Position numbers and translations under genes: made by a program
NCBI RefSeq assembly: GCF_046035435.1
Contig: NZ_JBFNFH010000028.1
Length of the DNA stretch: 14,872 nucleotides
Reading direction: 5' to 3' (one strand)
From: Helcococcus bovis
GTDB lineage: Bacteria > Bacillota > Clostridia > Tissierellales > Peptoniphilaceae
Shown: in pieces, positions 1 through 5,995 of the stretch
How positions within the stretch are numbered: position 1 is the stretch's first letter
Layout: each line of letters begins with the position of its first letter
Notes under the pieces: model-generated
Told to the model about the DNA's origin: nothing
The model's input: only the letters and a program-made list of their open reading frames with translations
Database searches by the model: none

Positions 1-1
1 T

Positions 2-469
2 ATAAAAAACACAAGAAAAAATTTAAGCCCTAAACTAAAGGGTATAAATAATATAATTGAAGACTATCTAATGATATTAAAAGTAGATTATGATGATAAT
101 GATTTTTTAGAATATATAGAATTTCTATTCTACTACTTTTTAGAAAATTTTTTAGTTAAATTTCAAAATAAATGTAAAAAACTAAGAGCTCTTATTATTG
201 GAAAAAATGGACCAAGAAGCTCTTGTATCATAAAAGATAACTTGTCATGTTTCTTTTCCTACAGTAAAAATATAACATTTGATATATACGATTCTTATAA
301 ATTATCTTATGATGAAATCATAAACAAAAACTATGATATCATCATATCAAGTTTAGATTTAGATGCGAGCATTATATCTTACCACTATATACCTGACCAA
401 CCATTAAAAAAAGATTTATTTGAATTGGTTGACAAAATTTATAATCTTATGAAAGAAAGTCAAACTTAA
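2..469 (+). CDS. C-terminal part of a PRD/Mga-type transcriptional regulator (5' partial)
   Basis: The reading frame is open from the left edge of the window (base 2) to the TAA at 467-469, so the ATG at 71 is probably internal and the gene starts outside. About 155 residues are visible. The segment with LRALIIGKNGPRSS, followed by a predicted helix and then YDIIISSLDLD, has the alternating strand-helix layout of the EIIB-like domain at the end of Mga/AtxA and PRD-containing regulators. In these proteins the DNA-binding HTH lies at the N-terminus, which is not visible here. There is no EIIB-type phosphocysteine in the expected P-loop position, which is usual for the Mga branch. The family call rests on fold-like pattern only and is moderate. 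A hairpin with a T-run at 510-556 could terminate its transcript. Confidence 0.5.
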   Translation: MKNTRKNLSPKLKGINNIIEDYLMILKVDYDDNDFLEYIEFLFYYFLENFLVKFQNKCKKLRALIIGKNGPRSSCIIKDNLSCFFSYSKNITFDIYDSYKLSYDEIINKNYDIIISSLDLDASIISYHYIPDQPLKKDLFELVDKIYNLMKESQT

Positions 470-487
470 ATTAATTTTTAAGGAGAC

Positions 488-507
488 TGTAACAAATTTT
501 GTGTATG
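488..507 (+). repeat. Left terminal inverted repeat of the IS256-type remnant
   Basis: TGTAACAAATTTTGTGTATG pairs in inverted orientation with 967-986 (16/20 identical). It is preceded by GAGAC, and the outer end GAGACTGTAACAAA resembles the GAGTCTGTTACAAA at 5874-5887. Confidence 0.7.
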
Positions 508-509
508 AA

Positions 510-556
510 AATCTTTCTGATTAATGTAATATAAACTTAATCAGGAAGATTTTTTT
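510..556 (+). terminator. Strong hairpin plus T7 directly before the transposase start
   Basis: Arms 510-524 (AATCTTTCTGATTAA) and 537-551 (TTAATCAGGAAGATT) pair at 14 of 15 positions with the remaining pair G-U, around a 12-nt loop. Seven T residues follow at 550-556. It has the form of an intrinsic terminator and lies inside the IS, between its left end and the ATG at 557. It could stop read-through from the upstream regulator, and it also buries the GGAAG that would serve as the transposase ribosome binding site. Confidence 0.7.
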
Positions 557-960
557 ATGGAAAAAAAAAGACCGGAAACAGAAAAAAGTAGATTAGCAAA
601 ACAATTAATAGAGTAATATGATATAAAAACCGCACAAGATATACAAGAAGCATTAAAAAACTTGCTAGGAGAAACAATAAAAAGCATGTTAAAAGCAGAA
701 CTTGATGATTATGAATATGGACAAACACCACTTTCAATAAATACAAGAAATGGAAGTAGTAAAAAAAAACAGTTAAATCCAGCATTGGATAACTAGAAAT
801 AAATATACCAAGAGATAGAGATGCAAGTTTTGAGCCACAAATATTGAAAAAATACGATAAAGATATTTCAAATATTGAAGCACAAATAATATCAATATAT
901 TCTAAAGGTATGACAATCAGAATTAATTTTTCAAAAATATCAATATATCTTAATCAGTAA
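557..960 (+). pseudogene. Degenerate IS256-family (Mutator-type) transposase, N-terminal part
   Basis: From the ATG at 557 the frame reads MEKKRPETEKSRLAKQLIE and meets an in-frame TAA at 614-616. It then continues as a typical IS256 N-terminal region (LLGETIKSMLKAELDDYEYG). It hits TAG at 794-796 but resumes in another frame from 793 with LEINIPRDRDASFEPQILKK, DKDISNIEAQIISIYSKGMT, to TAA at 958-960. These match the family pattern of EVPRDR..FEPQ, D..IISMYAKGMT from memory. One nonsense codon, one frameshift and loss of the rest of the protein, including all the catalytic DDE region, make it a clear pseudogene. It marks past IS activity next to the surface-protein genes. Confidence 0.8.
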
Positions 961-966
961 TAGACT

Positions 967-986
967 GATACACAAAATAATTTACA
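967..986 (-). repeat. Right terminal inverted repeat of the IS256-type remnant
   Basis: The plus strand reads GATACACAAAATAATTTACA. Its complement matches the left end at 16/20 positions, with the mismatches clustered at positions 6-8 and 20. It lies immediately after the stop that closes the transposase fragment. Confidence 0.65.
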
Positions 987-1173
987 TACCCCTTATTTTT
1001 AACCAATTCCTTTTCCAATATCATATTTTTAAATGGTAAAACCTTAATTATTTAAGCGATTTATTTTTTGATTTTTTATTTTTGAATTGTATTCCAATAT
1101 ATTTTCTAGCAATTCATTTTTTGATTATGTACTTTAGAATGGCATTTATCTAAATTTTTAATTTCACATAAAC

Positions 1174-1215
1174 ATAAAAAATAGAGAATTAGAAATTTTA
1201 CTCTCTAATTCTCTA
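1174..1215 (-). terminator. Intrinsic terminator of the EndoS-like gene
   Basis: A perfect 12-bp inverted repeat (TAGAGAATTAGA at 1182-1193, complement at 1204-1215) with a 10-nt loop. On the minus strand it is followed by a run of six T (complement of 1175-1180). It begins about 20 nt past the stop codon of the minus-strand gene ending at 1236. Confidence 0.8.
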
Positions 1216-1235
1216 AATATCTTATTTTCTAAAAA

Positions 1236-4200
1236 TTAATTATTTTTAGCTCTTTTCTTAACAACAACCATTCCACCTAATGCAACTACCGCTACTACAG
1301 CCATGATTGCATATGTCATGATGCCGTTATCTCCTGTTTCCGGATTTGTTGTCCCTGTACTTTGTACTTGAGTATCTGTATTTTGTTGTGAACCTTGTGT
1401 AGGTGTGCCTGTTGCACTTCCTGTATTTCCTGCTTCAGCTATTTTCTCGCCTTTAACAAATACGAATGGTGAGAATGTAGCTGACTTGAACATTACTTTT
1501 TGCCCATCAACTTTAACATCTTTAACTTCGTCAACACCATTTTCCCCAATGTGGAATACTCTTAATGTATCTTTATCTGTTAATTTTAATGATTTTAATT
1601 CTAAAGATACGTCCATTGGTGTATCAAATTTAGTTACTTTTTCACCAGCTTTATTTACAAAGCCAATTTCTTTGATTTCTGATTCAAATCCACCTTTGTA
1701 TTCGCCAGATAATATATCGTATAAATCTTTTGAAACTTCTTCTAGTTTCTTGTTGATGTCTTGAACTACTAATTTATATTCCGGTTTTACTTCTTCGGTA
1801 TTTGGTTTTACTGGTGTTGAAGGAACTAATGGAGTTCCAACTTTCTCTGCGTTTGAATTAGCTTTTAATTTATCTTCTAATTCTTTAACTTTTCCATTTA
1901 ATGTTTCTTCTGCATCTTGTTTAGCTTTTTCTGCATCTTGTTTTTCTTTAGCTAATTTTTGAATTTGTGCTTCTAATTCTTTAGATTTTTCTGCGGCTTC
2001 TTTTTCTTTAGCAGCCAATTCTTCTTTAACTTTTTTAGCTTCTGCTTTTAATTTTTCAACTTCAGATTTTAAATCTGAGATTGCTTTAGCATTAGCTTCT
2101 TTTTCAGCTTCTAGCTCTTTAACTTTTTGGTCTCGTGCTTGTTTTTCTGCTTCTAGTTCTTTAACTTTTTTATCTAAAGCTTCTCTTTCTTCTTTAAATC
2201 TTTTTTCTTCAGCTTCTTTTTCAGCTTTAATTTTTTTCTCTTCAGCTTCTGCTTCTTCTTTTATTTTCTTTTCTTCGGCTTCTTTTTTATTGAATTCTTC
2301 AAGAGCTTTAGTATAAAGATCTTCTAAATCTTTTTCTTCTACTACTTTAACTTCAAGGTTAGATGATACTACTTCTAAAATAGCTGCATTTAAATCCTCT
2401 AATTTTTCATCTAATTTTTCTTTTGTTAATCCTGAACCATTCAATAATTCTTCCGCTTTATCTCTTGCTTCTGTTAATTTTTTTATAGATTCTTGTGAAT
2501 ATTGTTCTTTTACTTTTACATCATTTATATATGTATTTGCATCATCAATAGCTTTTTGTAATGAAGATTTATCTAGTTTTGTACCGAATAATTTAATTTC
2601 AGAAATTCTAGCATAAATATAACTTTCTTTACCCACTACATCCGTTATATTAACTCTCCAATATTTATGAGTTTGAGATTTAAAATTACCTATAAACTTA
2701 TCTTTATTTGGATCATCAACCGTACTTACTGTTATCCATTTTTCTTTAGGTATTTTATATATTTTATCATATTTTTGTTCCAATGTATCTTTGTCATTTA
2801 AATTAAATGAATCATCAGCTAAATATTGAAGTTCAGCTATAACATTTGAATCTTTTCCTAAGATGTTATGTGTAGATTGTTGTATTAGTGTCCAAGAAGA
2901 TAAAGATACTCCATCTTCTAATTCAAAAGCTAAATAAACAGGATATTTTTCACTAGGTTTATTAGCTATAAAATCATTATCAGTTGAAACTTTATCATCA
3001 AAAGCTCTTACATTAACCTCATGATTCCTATAATTATCAGAATAAATTTTATTATTATCTGGTTTTATTAATGTTAATGTTTCTAATCCGTTCCCATAAA
3101 CCACATTAAATGTATATATTTTTCTCCCTTCTTGATTTATATAATTAATTGTAAATGTTTCATCTTTATCTGAACTAATATGATTTTCTTCAATTTTTTC
3201 AACTTTAGTTTGAGCATGATCATATACTTCCACACTATATTCGTTGTAATTTACACTTGATTTAAAATTTTCAAAATTAAACTTTTCATCAACAAATTGA
3301 ATATTATTTTTTGATTTTGGATGTTTAAATTTATATGATTTAAATTCCTCAAATCCCGATTCATCTAATACTAAATATCCTGATTTTGTTATCCAACCTG
3401 TTAATTTTTCTCTTAAATCATATTTTTCTTTAAGATTTTTCTTTACAATAGTTTCCCCAAAACTTTCTTGAGCATATGATTTTGGTCTTTGTAAATTAAT
3501 TTTGAAATTTTCTTCATTTAATGAGGCATAGTTCAATGCATTTAAGACATCTCTATTTTTAGTTCCTGGAGTAAAATCAATATTATTATTTGAAACATCA
3601 AAATATTTTAATTTACTCCAAGTTTTTGATTCATCTGCACTAAATGGTAAAATTTCCAAATCAAATTCAGATAAATCTAATTTTTCAAGATTTGTTAATC
3701 CTTTAATTTCTAATTTATCATCCCCTTTTATATGTTCTGGTAAATCAGATTTATTAACTTCTTTCAAAGAAGTTAGTCCATTTAATGTTATTTTATTTAC
3801 TTTTTCTAACTGTTTTAGCCCAGTCAATTTTTCTATTTTTGAACTAGTTAACTCTAAATCTTTATTAAATAGTTGTAAGTCCCCCTTAAATGGACCAACT
3901 TTTTCTACAATTTCATTAAATAACGCTTCATCGTATCCAAAATCAGCTACTGTGAATTTTTGATAATATGGATGATTTTTTTGAGCATTATATAACTCTT
4001 TAGACCAGTTAAATTCAGAAGGTAATTTTACATCAGATGCTGTTGGAAGTGTTATTTTTTGTCCTTGACTAGTAATAACACTATCTTTCGTTGGATGCAA
4101 AACTCCATCTCTTTCAATTGCATAAGCAAATACTCCAGCTTTAACTCCACCAAGAAATTGTTTATCTATATATCTACCTATTCTGGATGTTAATAAATTT

Positions 4201-5204
4201 CCTTGCACATCCTTATATTTATCATTTTCAACCATTCCATTAATTTGAGGAACATCATACCACCTATTGTCCGATCCAGCTTTTTCTTCATAAAATGATG
4301 CACCTATCATCAATTTATTAGGTGTAATATATTTTCCAAAATTTTCAAACAATTCTTCTAATGTATTGTCTCGTTTTTTTGCGGCAAAATCCCAACCTCC
4401 AACTTCTCCAACAAAACCATATCTTTGAACTAACACTAAATCAATATCTTTAGCATTTTCCTTAAATACTGGCCATTCTGGTCCAATAGTTGTATCGTAA
4501 ATAACTAATTTGTCATGAGCTTTTAATTCTTTAATTATATATTTATAAACACCATGAATTCTATTTAATACTTCTTCTTGAGTTAAATTCATACCTTTTG
4601 CTGAACCATAAGTCTTATCAGCAACATATGAATAATTGTGTTTTTCAACGTCAAGGTCTAATCCATCTAATCCATAATCTAAAACATATTCTTTAACTAT
4701 TTTTTCAGCTAATTTTTTATATCCGTCTTCACCATTATTAAAATATTCATCTTGATTTTCTGTAGAAGGACCATTCTTTCCAAACAAGTATTCTGTTCCT
4801 ATAGTTCTAACAACTAATTGTCCTTTTTTGTGCATAGCAGGTACATAATCTTCTTTAAGAGCTCTATAAAAATCACTCTTTTCATGTTGCCAATCATCAA
4901 AAACAAAAACTAATCCTACTTCTTTTGGAATTTGTGACATAATTATTTTACCTTCATTAGATACTTTATTTCCACTTTTATCTTTACCTTCAGAAGTAAC
5001 ATCATGCCAAGTTCTGTAGTAACCAGCAAATAATGGCAATTTATCCTTTAGTAAAGGATGTAACTCATTACTTGGTTGTGTTTGAGCCGTTTTATTTTCT
5101 TCTCCCTCAGCCTTTGCAACTGATGTCTTGCTTATTGGTAATAAGCCTAAAACCATTACAAATGCTAACATGAAACTTATTATTCTTTTTGAAATTTGTT
5201 TCAT
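1236..5204 (-). CDS. Cell-wall-anchored EndoS-like endo-beta-N-acetylglucosaminidase (GH18)
   Basis: Secreted 1322-aa surface enzyme predicted to cut the chitobiose core of N-glycans, possibly on IgG. Order: signal peptide (1-32, AKA/E); GH18 barrel (about 58-400) with catalytic DGLDLDVE (D185, E187), VQRYG (Q260, Y262) and FAYAIERDGV; LRR-like part (about 410-555); Ig-like part (about 556-705); carbohydrate-binding part (about 707-876, KYWRV). This order and many short motifs match S. pyogenes EndoS as I remember it. Beyond EndoS's end it continues with a FIVAR-like helical bundle (about 878-945), coiled coil (955-1112), a module at 1143-1255 shared with the neighbour, and NPETG (1287-1291) with a membrane helix and KKRAKNN tail. 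EndoS is about 995 aa and lacks a wall anchor. RBS GGAGGAG precedes the ATG. IgG specificity is inference. Confidence 0.9.
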   Translation of the reverse strand: MKQISKRIISFMLAFVMVLGLLPISKTSVAKAEGEENKTAQTQPSNELHPLLKDKLPLFAGYYRTWHDVTSEGKDKSGNKVSNEGKIIMSQIPKEVGLVFVFDDWQHEKSDFYRALKEDYVPAMHKKGQLVVRTIGTEYLFGKNGPSTENQDEYFNNGEDGYKKLAEKIVKEYVLDYGLDGLDLDVEKHNYSYVADKTYGSAKGMNLTQEEVLNRIHGVYKYIIKELKAHDKLVIYDTTIGPEWPVFKENAKDIDLVLVQRYGFVGEVGGWDFAAKKRDNTLEELFENFGKYITPNKLMIGASFYEEKAGSDNRWYDVPQINGMVENDKYKDVQGNLLTSRIGRYIDKQFLGGVKAGVFAYAIERDGVLHPTKDSVITSQGQKITLPTASDVKLPSEFNWSKELYNAQKNHPYYQKFTVADFGYDEALFNEIVEKVGPFKGDLQLFNKDLELTSSKIEKLTGLKQLEKVNKITLNGLTSLKEVNKSDLPEHIKGDDKLEIKGLTNLEKLDLSEFDLEILPFSADESKTWSKLKYFDVSNNNIDFTPGTKNRDVLNALNYASLNEENFKINLQRPKSYAQESFGETIVKKNLKEKYDLREKLTGWITKSGYLVLDESGFEEFKSYKFKHPKSKNNIQFVDEKFNFENFKSSVNYNEYSVEVYDHAQTKVEKIEENHISSDKDETFTINYINQEGRKIYTFNVVYGNGLETLTLIKPDNNKIYSDNYRNHEVNVRAFDDKVSTDNDFIANKPSEKYPVYLAFELEDGVSLSSWTLIQQSTHNILGKDSNVIAELQYLADDSFNLNDKDTLEQKYDKIYKIPKEKWITVSTVDDPNKDKFIGNFKSQTHKYWRVNITDVVGKESYIYARISEIKLFGTKLDKSSLQKAIDDANTYINDVKVKEQYSQESIKKLTEARDKAEELLNGSGLTKEKLDEKLEDLNAAILEVVSSNLEVKVVEEKDLEDLYTKALEEFNKKEAEEKKIKEEAEAEEKKIKAEKEAEEKRFKEEREALDKKVKELEAEKQARDQKVKELEAEKEANAKAISDLKSEVEKLKAEAKKVKEELAAKEKEAAEKSKELEAQIQKLAKEKQDAEKAKQDAEETLNGKVKELEDKLKANSNAEKVGTPLVPSTPVKPNTEEVKPEYKLVVQDINKKLEEVSKDLYDILSGEYKGGFESEIKEIGFVNKAGEKVTKFDTPMDVSLELKSLKLTDKDTLRVFHIGENGVDEVKDVKVDGQKVMFKSATFSPFVFVKGEKIAEAGNTGSATGTPTQGSQQNTDTQVQSTGTTNPETGDNGIMTYAIMAVVAVVALGGMVVVKKRAKNN
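1440..1778 (-). repeat. Shared C-terminal module, copy 1
   Basis: It encodes residues 1143-1255 of the EndoS-like protein and aligns without gaps to 6221-6559 of the neighbour (90 of 113 residues identical by my count). DNA identity is also high, with long blocks unchanged even at third codon positions. The module, with KLTDKDTLRVFH and SPFVFVKG, looks like a small beta domain between the stalk and the sorting signal. Confidence 0.85.
2085..2168 (-). repeat. Two 42-bp coding repeats (14-residue coiled-coil repeat)
   Basis: Residues 1013-1026 and 1027-1040 of the EndoS-like protein repeat the pattern KVKELEAEK with a 14-residue period, which is two heptads. It lies in a 160-residue Glu/Lys/Ala-rich coiled coil that probably forms a stalk. 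Such in-frame repeats can vary in number between strains. Confidence 0.6.
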
Positions 5205-5206
5205 AA

Positions 5207-5213
5207 CTCCTCC
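5207..5213 (-). promoter_or_regulatory. Ribosome binding site of the EndoS-like gene
   Basis: GGAGGAG on the minus strand lies two bases before the ATG at 5204. The GGAGG core is about 5 nt away, which fixes this start. The first residues form a normal signal peptide. Confidence 0.85.
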
Positions 5214-5236
5214 ATTTTTTATAATATTTCAAAAGT

Positions 5237-5265
5237 ATAATATAATTTAAATGTTTTTTTTGCAA
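5237..5265 (-). promoter_or_regulatory. Candidate sigma-A promoter of the EndoS-like gene
   Basis: On the minus strand TTGCAA (5260-5265) and TATTAT (5237-5242) are 17 bp apart. The -10 lies about 33 bp before the start codon. The region is extremely AT-rich, so chance matches are possible. Confidence 0.45.
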
Positions 5266-5322
5266 ACTATTTCATGAAATTGGTTGCTTTTTTAATTTCA
5301 TGTAAATTTTTAGTTACTTTTA

Positions 5323-5334
5323 GAACGTGCGTTC
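5323..5334. promoter_or_regulatory. LexA/DinR-like palindrome GAAC-GTGC-GTTC
   Basis: The core matches the Gram-positive SOS box form GAAC-RNRY-GTTC. The base before GAAC and the base after GTTC are A instead of the flanking C. It sits about 60 bp upstream of the candidate -35 of the EndoS-like gene, which is farther than a classical repressor site. Confidence 0.3.
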
Positions 5335-5384
5335 ATAACCCATATTGGTCTTTATCTAGGATAATGATTGCATTTTAGATTTTA

Positions 5385-5398
5385 TGAAAACGGTTTTA
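5385..5398. promoter_or_regulatory. cre-like site (CcpA) upstream of the EndoS-like gene
   Basis: TGAAAACGGTTTTA fits the catabolite-response consensus TGWAANCGNTNWCA with one mismatch (T for C at position 13). It is about 120 bp upstream of the candidate -35, so its role is uncertain. Confidence 0.35.
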
Positions 5399-5448
5399 TT
5401 TAGTGTTTGTCACATTTTATATAAATATAATTTTAAAATAGATGGTAT

Positions 5449-5459
5449 TGTTGCAAAAT
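5449..5459 (+). repeat. 11-bp inverted repeat, left end of a 524-bp segment
   Basis: TGTTGCAAAAT is repeated perfectly in inverted orientation at 5962-5972. TGTTGCAAA is a common terminal sequence of several IS families, so the pair may mark a non-coding element or two IS scars. Confidence 0.45.
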
Positions 5460-5500
5460 GTCATTTTTGAGTTCAGATTATAGGTAGTAATTTTAATAAG

Positions 5501-5656
5501 AAAATTATCTCAAAAATCAGATTAAGTAAAATGAGATAATAAAAATTAGTATCAAAATTATCGCATAAATTAGATTTAATAAAATGAGATGATAAAAATT
5601 AATATTAAAATTATCTCAAATATCAGATTCAAAAAATGAGATGATAAAATTGCTTA
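5501..5656. repeat. Three tandem ~53-bp hairpin repeats
   Basis: Units are 5501-5553 (53 bp), 5554-5606 (53 bp) and 5607-5656 (50 bp). Each begins AAAATTATC and holds ATTATCTCA (or a variant) about 20 nt before TGAGATAAT or TGAGATGAT. In unit 1 these arms are a perfect 9-bp inverted repeat (5504-5512 with 5532-5540); in units 2 and 3 pairing is weaker. Degenerate copies of the TGAGAT arm continue to about 5825. There is no unique spacer between units, so this is not a CRISPR array. Confidence 0.75.
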
Positions 5657-5825
5657 AAATCATCAAAATTTATTCATAAAAAGTACCACCAAATTGAAAA
5701 TTATAAAAACTGAGATAAAAATTGGATATAAAAAAAATACCATCAAAATTTAATTTCTAAAAATTGAGATAATTTTTTAGCGAAAAATAGTACACGCAAA
5801 ATTTATTAGTTGAAAATTGAGATGA
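5657..5825. repeat. Degenerate continuation of the hairpin repeat array
   Basis: Further units with CATCAAAATTTA...AAA(A/C)TGAGAT or ATTGAGAT appear at about 5657-5718, 5740-5770 and 5790-5824. The second arm keeps the GAGAT core while the first has drifted (CATCAAAATT, CGCAAAATT). Confidence 0.5.
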
Positions 5826-5866
5826 CCCTCTCTATAGAAATGAAATTTTAATAATTATAATATTAT

Positions 5867-5907
5867 AAAAAAAGAGTCTGTTACAAATAACTAATTATTT
5901 TTGCAAC
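5867..5907 (-). terminator. Candidate terminator of the GH85-GH18 gene, made of IS-end-like sequence
   Basis: Read on the minus strand, GTTGCAAAAATAA (complement of 5895-5907) can pair with TTATTTGTAAC (complement of 5880-5890) around a 4-nt loop, with one mismatch and a two-base bulge. GACTC and seven T (complement of 5867-5873) follow. It lies about 90 bp past the stop. The stem also looks like two facing IS ends (GAGTCTGTTACAAA and its counterpart). Confidence 0.45.
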
Positions 5908-5961
5908 AACCCCTTAGTTTTATATTTTTATTAATTTTTTGTAATTTAATGTCTATCTTTG

Positions 5962-5972
5962 ATTTTGCAACA
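5962..5972 (-). repeat. 11-bp inverted repeat, right end of the 524-bp segment
   Basis: ATTTTGCAACA is the exact complement of 5449-5459. On the minus strand it reads CAGGGCTGTTGCAAAAT, and the form GGGCTGTTGCAAA is typical of IS termini. It lies 24 bp past the stop codon of the GH85-GH18 gene. Confidence 0.45.
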
Positions 5973-5995
5973 GCCCTGTTTAACTAATTTAGATG

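Larger units (their letters stand above)
484..989 (+). mobile_element. Internally deleted IS256-type insertion sequence remnant
   Basis: Two inverted ends frame a decayed transposase gene. The left end (488-507, TGTAACAAATTTTGTGTATG) and the reverse complement of the right end (967-986) match at 16 of 20 positions, including an unbroken TTTTGTGTAT. The element is about 0.5 kb, whereas intact IS256-family elements are about 1.3 kb, so most of the transposase gene is gone. No convincing target-site duplication was seen. The element should be immobile unless a related transposase acts on its ends. Confidence 0.7.
5205..5995. other. 791-bp intergenic region between the two glycosidase genes
   Basis: No open frame that looks coding was found on either strand. 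It holds, from the EndoS-like start outward: RBS and promoter (5207-5265), a GAAC-N4-GTTC palindrome (5323-5334), a cre-like site (5385-5398), a region bounded by 11-bp inverted repeats (5449-5972) with 53-bp hairpin repeats inside, and IS-end-like sequences next to the stop codon of the GH85-GH18 gene. The length and the terminator-like hairpin at 5867-5907 suggest the two glycosidase genes are transcribed separately. Confidence 0.7.

Noticed and set aside
555..785. Minus-strand 76-aa open frame rich in Phe, Leu and Val
   Set aside because: It is the complement of the decayed transposase, has no RBS, and its composition follows from A-rich coding on the other strand.
1405..1764. Plus-strand open frame opposite the shared C-terminal module
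   Set aside because: Shadow of the EndoS-like gene; the similar shadow at 6453-6884 arises because the module is duplicated. The Ser/Phe-rich product has no recognisable domain.
5501..5825. CRISPR array
   Set aside because: Units adjoin without unique spacers, diverge steadily, and no cas gene is present.
5867..5981. A complete small insertion sequence next to the GH85-GH18 stop
   Set aside because: Only about 115 bp with no coding capacity; the end-like motifs are reported as scars or repeats instead.
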